Below are positions 7,086 to 8,376 of a stretch of DNA of 8,376 nt, piece by piece; position 1 is the first letter of the stretch; each line of letters begins with the position of its first letter. Location: contig CALVEE010000091.1 in NCBI GenBank assembly GCA_944326495.1, forward strand, positions 1 to 8,376, given 5' to 3'. The notes under the pieces are model-generated. The model was not told where the DNA came from, searched no databases, and saw only the letters and a list, made by a program, of their open reading frames with translations. The DNA is from Candidatus Gastranaerophilales bacterium (GTDB lineage: Bacteria; Cyanobacteriota; Vampirovibrionia; Gastranaerophilales; Gastranaerophilaceae). The translations under genes were made by a program, and so were the position numbers.

Positions 7086-7237
7086 GCTCCTCCCTCAAAA
7101 GCACTGCTGTCCAGTAAAAATATAGCGTAACAAAGTTATTGTTGGGCAGTTATGTCCAACTGACTACCCCAAATAAAAACAAAAAGTACTATTCCCTCTC
7201 CTTACGGGAGAGGAGCAGCCGTGTTTGAGGCGGGAGC
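7086..7237. repeat. Diverged inverted repeat pair of about 27 bp
   Basis: The left copy 7086-7112 (starting GCTCCTCCCTCAAAAG) and the reverse complement of 7212-7237 (starting GCTCCCGCCTCAAACA) share by my hand alignment 22 identical positions out of 28 columns, with 3 mismatches and 3 gap positions. They face each other with about 99 bp between. The RNA could fold into a long imperfect stem; alternatively these are the decayed ends of a small element. Confidence 0.45.
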
Positions 7238-7262
7238 CGAAAACTACGGATGCGGTGAGGGG
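7194..7262. repeat. GC-rich palindromic element (REP-like)
   Basis: A 7-bp hairpin CCTCTCC-TTACG-GGAGAGG (7195-7213) is followed by an imperfect arm pair CCGTGTTT / AAACTACGG around a small GGC-GGGA-GCC hairpin. The whole is bracketed by CCCTC (7194-7198) and GAGGG (7257-7261). The nested symmetry and GC content unlike the surroundings resemble repetitive extragenic palindromes. Only one copy is in the window, so its repetitiveness is not shown. Confidence 0.4.
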
Positions 7263-7472
7263 GCAATTTTATATCACGATATCATTAAATATTCCGCTAT
7301 TGCGGAGCTGTAGTAACATACCGATTTTGTTTATAAGATTATTTTGACCATCATTTGGGAGGTAGCTGCGTCGCATGACAGTATTAATAAATTTATTCTA
7401 TATTCAATAGTCCTACATTGCCGCTTTTTCCTTTAGTAAAACTTAACTGAAAACAAAATGAACAATTTTTTT

Positions 7473-7509
7473 TTATTCTCGTTATCTTAATGTAACGGCA
7501 AGAGAATAA
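7473..7509. repeat. Inverted repeat upstream of the secreted polycation gene
   Basis: TTATTCTC (7473-7480) and GAGAATAA (7502-7509) are perfect arms. Inside them GTTA (7481-7484) and TAAC (7493-7496) extend the stem, leaving an 8-nt loop and a 5-nt bulge (7497-7501). It ends 25 nt before the ATG at 7535, so it is either a leader RNA stem-loop or a protein-binding site at the promoter. Confidence 0.4.
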
Positions 7510-7534
7510 TAAGAGAGTATGAAAGGAATTATGT

Positions 7535-7930
7535 ATGAACAAGAAGATTTTATCTTTTTTAATTGCAGCATTTTTAGTTGCAGGAACAGGATTGAGCGCG
7601 CAGAGTTACGCAGCAAGAGGTGATTACCATAGAGCCGGCAGCCACCATCAGCAAATGAAACAGCGTCCGCAAGAACACAGACGCGGTGCAATTAAGCCCA
7701 ACAGAGGGCCTCAAAAACAAGAAGTCAGAAAAAATCACCCTGATTTAAAAAAAGGCCAGCCGGGTAAAAACCATAGAGATTTAAGAAACAAACCGGGTAA
7801 CAAAAAGAATTTCAAAAAACAAAACAAAGGGCCAAAATTTGAGAAAAAACAACCTAAAAAAGAGTTTAAAAATTTCCATAAACAGAATAAAAAAACAGTA
7901 AAAAACAGAGACTATAAAAGAAGAAAGTAA
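7535..7930 (+). CDS. Small secreted lysine/arginine-rich protein, unknown function
   Basis: This 131-residue protein begins with a textbook Sec signal peptide: MNKK, hydrophobic ILSFLIAAFLVAG (5-17), then GLSAQSYAA, with likely cleavage near residue 26-27. The mature part is almost free of hydrophobic residues. I count 25 Lys, 12 Arg and 7 His against 8 Asp/Glu, so it should be strongly cationic and probably disordered. There is no cysteine and no lipobox. Residues 66-77 (KNHPDLKKGQPG) and 78-89 (KNHRDLRNKPGN) form a 12-residue tandem repeat; the region 90-131 is Lys/Asn/Gln/Phe-rich. AAAGGA at 7522-7527 sits 7 nt before this ATG; the ATG at 7531 is in another frame. No family is recognised. 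Binding to anionic polymers (LPS, cell-wall polymers, nucleic acid) is a plausible inference only. It is flanked by an upstream inverted repeat and a downstream hairpin, so it is probably monocistronic. Confidence 0.8.
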   Translation: MNKKILSFLIAAFLVAGTGLSAQSYAARGDYHRAGSHHQQMKQRPQEHRRGAIKPNRGPQKQEVRKNHPDLKKGQPGKNHRDLRNKPGNKKNFKKQNKGPKFEKKQPKKEFKNFHKQNKKTVKNRDYKRRK

Positions 7931-7935
7931 AAATC

Positions 7936-7964
7936 GAGCGGGCAGCCAGAATGGCTGCCCGCTC
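7936..7964 (+). terminator. Strong GC-rich hairpin after the secreted protein gene
   Basis: A perfect 13-bp stem (7936-7948, GAGCGGGCAGCCA, with 7952-7964) and a GAA loop lie 5 nt after the stop codon. Placement suggests termination of the plus-strand gene, but the plus-strand tail ATTGGTATTC is a poor U-tract. On the minus strand the stem is followed by GATTTTTA, a better tail. It could act in both directions or serve as an mRNA 3' stabiliser. Confidence 0.65.
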
Positions 7965-8030
7965 ATTGGTATTCAAAAAGCTTAAATATTAAACCTATAC
8001 ATTTAAATAATTTTGTGGTTTAATTCAGAT

Positions 8031-8376
8031 ATGGAAGAATTTATATTACAGAATAATATCAGAGCTTGTTTTAAACAAAATAAAAATACACCGCGGGTTG
8101 CGCTGACTTTAAACTTTTCGATTGTAAAACCCGAAAAATTTGCCGGAGAATACTCTCTTATGAACCGGCTTTTGTTGAAAGGAACGCAAAAATACTCATC
8201 GGAAGAACTTGCGAGTATTCTCGATGAAAACGCGATTGAGCTTTGTACCGAGATGAAATCCGATTATTTAAGATTTCGTTTTGTATGTCTCAATGAAGAT
8301 TTTGAGCTTGCGCTTTCCATACTTAGCGATATTATTTTGAATTCTACTTTTGAAGAGTTTGAAAAAGAAAAAGAAA
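8031..8376 (+). CDS. M16 (pitrilysin/insulinase-like) family protein, partial, probably non-catalytic
   Basis: Reading from ATG at 8031 gives 115 codons open to the window end, beginning MEEFILQNNIRACFKQ. The order of elements fits the first domain of M16 proteins: a beta strand RVALTLNFSIV (22-32), then GEYSLMNRLLLKGTQKYSSEEL (39-60), where active members have the type G-AHFLEHMLFKGT, then DENAIELCTEMKSDYLRFRFVCLNEDF (65-91) and the helix LALSILSDIILN (93-104). The inverted zinc motif HxxEH is absent: the aligned positions hold Ser42, Asn45 and Arg46. This suggests a non-peptidase subunit of the kind that pairs with an active M16 partner, which may be encoded downstream. No good ribosome binding site is seen before the ATG (TTTTGTGGTTTAATTCAGAT). 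An in-frame TTG at 8013 is a less likely start. The stop codon is outside the window. Confidence 0.8.
   Translation, partial: MEEFILQNNIRACFKQNKNTPRVALTLNFSIVKPEKFAGEYSLMNRLLLKGTQKYSSEELASILDENAIELCTEMKSDYLRFRFVCLNEDFELALSILSDIILNSTFEEFEKEKE

Larger units (their letters stand above)
7029..7534. other. Long non-coding spacer between valS and the secreted protein gene
   Basis: About 500 bp without a credible gene. It holds no clear terminator for valS, two diverged inverted copies of a ~27-bp sequence (7086-7112 and 7212-7237), a GC-rich palindromic stretch (7194-7262), a small TCCGC/GCGGA hairpin (7293-7306), an AT-rich part (about 7380-7475) ending in nine T (7466-7474), and an inverted repeat just before the next gene (7473-7509). 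The GC-rich islands inside an AT-rich genome suggest a dispersed repeat or a remnant of one rather than a promoter region alone. Confidence 0.6.

Noticed and set aside
7054..7125. 23-codon frame starting at GTG after AGGAGA in the spacer downstream of valS
   Set aside because: A ribosome-site-like sequence is present, but the peptide is short, has no recognisable character and lies in an apparently repetitive, degenerate region; chance is likely.
7270..7377. 35-codon minus-strand frame starting in the TGCGTCGCA region
   Set aside because: No ribosome binding site upstream and no protein-like features.
7330..7400. tRNA or other stable RNA gene in the valS downstream spacer
   Set aside because: No cloverleaf, no TTCRA-type T-loop sequence and no CCA end could be found.
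7781..7966. Minus-strand frame of 61 codons opposite the polycation gene
   Set aside because: Phe/Leu-rich only because it reads the reverse of AAA/AAG-rich codons; it starts in the hairpin region without a ribosome binding site.

Overview
This is an AT-rich bacterial chromosome segment with compact housekeeping-type genes, clear Shine-Dalgarno sites (AAGGAGG) on several genes and a classical Sec signal peptide. No phage, transposase, CRISPR, tRNA or rRNA signal is visible. The gene set (RmuC, a BI-1 family membrane protein, an ABC exporter, ValRS, an M16 peptidase homologue) does not fix the lineage. My best guess, from overall composition and style only, is a low-GC gut or host-associated bacterium, perhaps of the Melainabacteria/Gastranaerophilales type. 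That is a weak inference.

Layout. Positions 1-2226 are read on the minus strand: a seven-helix BI-1/YccA-like protein, a hairpin terminator, then rmuC, whose last codons overlap the start of a response-regulator gene that runs out of the window. Position 2312 begins a plus-strand ABC exporter. It is divergent from the BI-1 gene, with a perfect 19-bp palindrome lying over both predicted -35 regions. The 3' end of the ABC gene overlaps a convergent minus-strand gene for a 50-residue protein (4041-4193) that has an excellent ribosome binding site. valS follows on the plus strand (4377-7028), divergent from the small gene. About 500 bp of non-coding DNA comes next (7029-7534), holding a GC-rich palindromic element and two diverged inverted copies of a ~27-bp sequence. 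After it come a small secreted polycationic protein (7535-7930), a strong GC hairpin, and the first 115 codons of an M16-like protein that lacks the zinc-binding motif.

How the genes relate. Most are independent housekeeping or envelope genes, and no multi-gene pathway is evident. The tightest coupling is rmuC with the response regulator (8-nt overlap). I did not find a convincing novel multi-gene system. The items most worth a second look are the 50-residue protein, the secreted polycation with its 12-residue tandem repeat, the probable non-catalytic M16 subunit, the shared palindrome between divergent promoters, and the structured intergenic region after valS.
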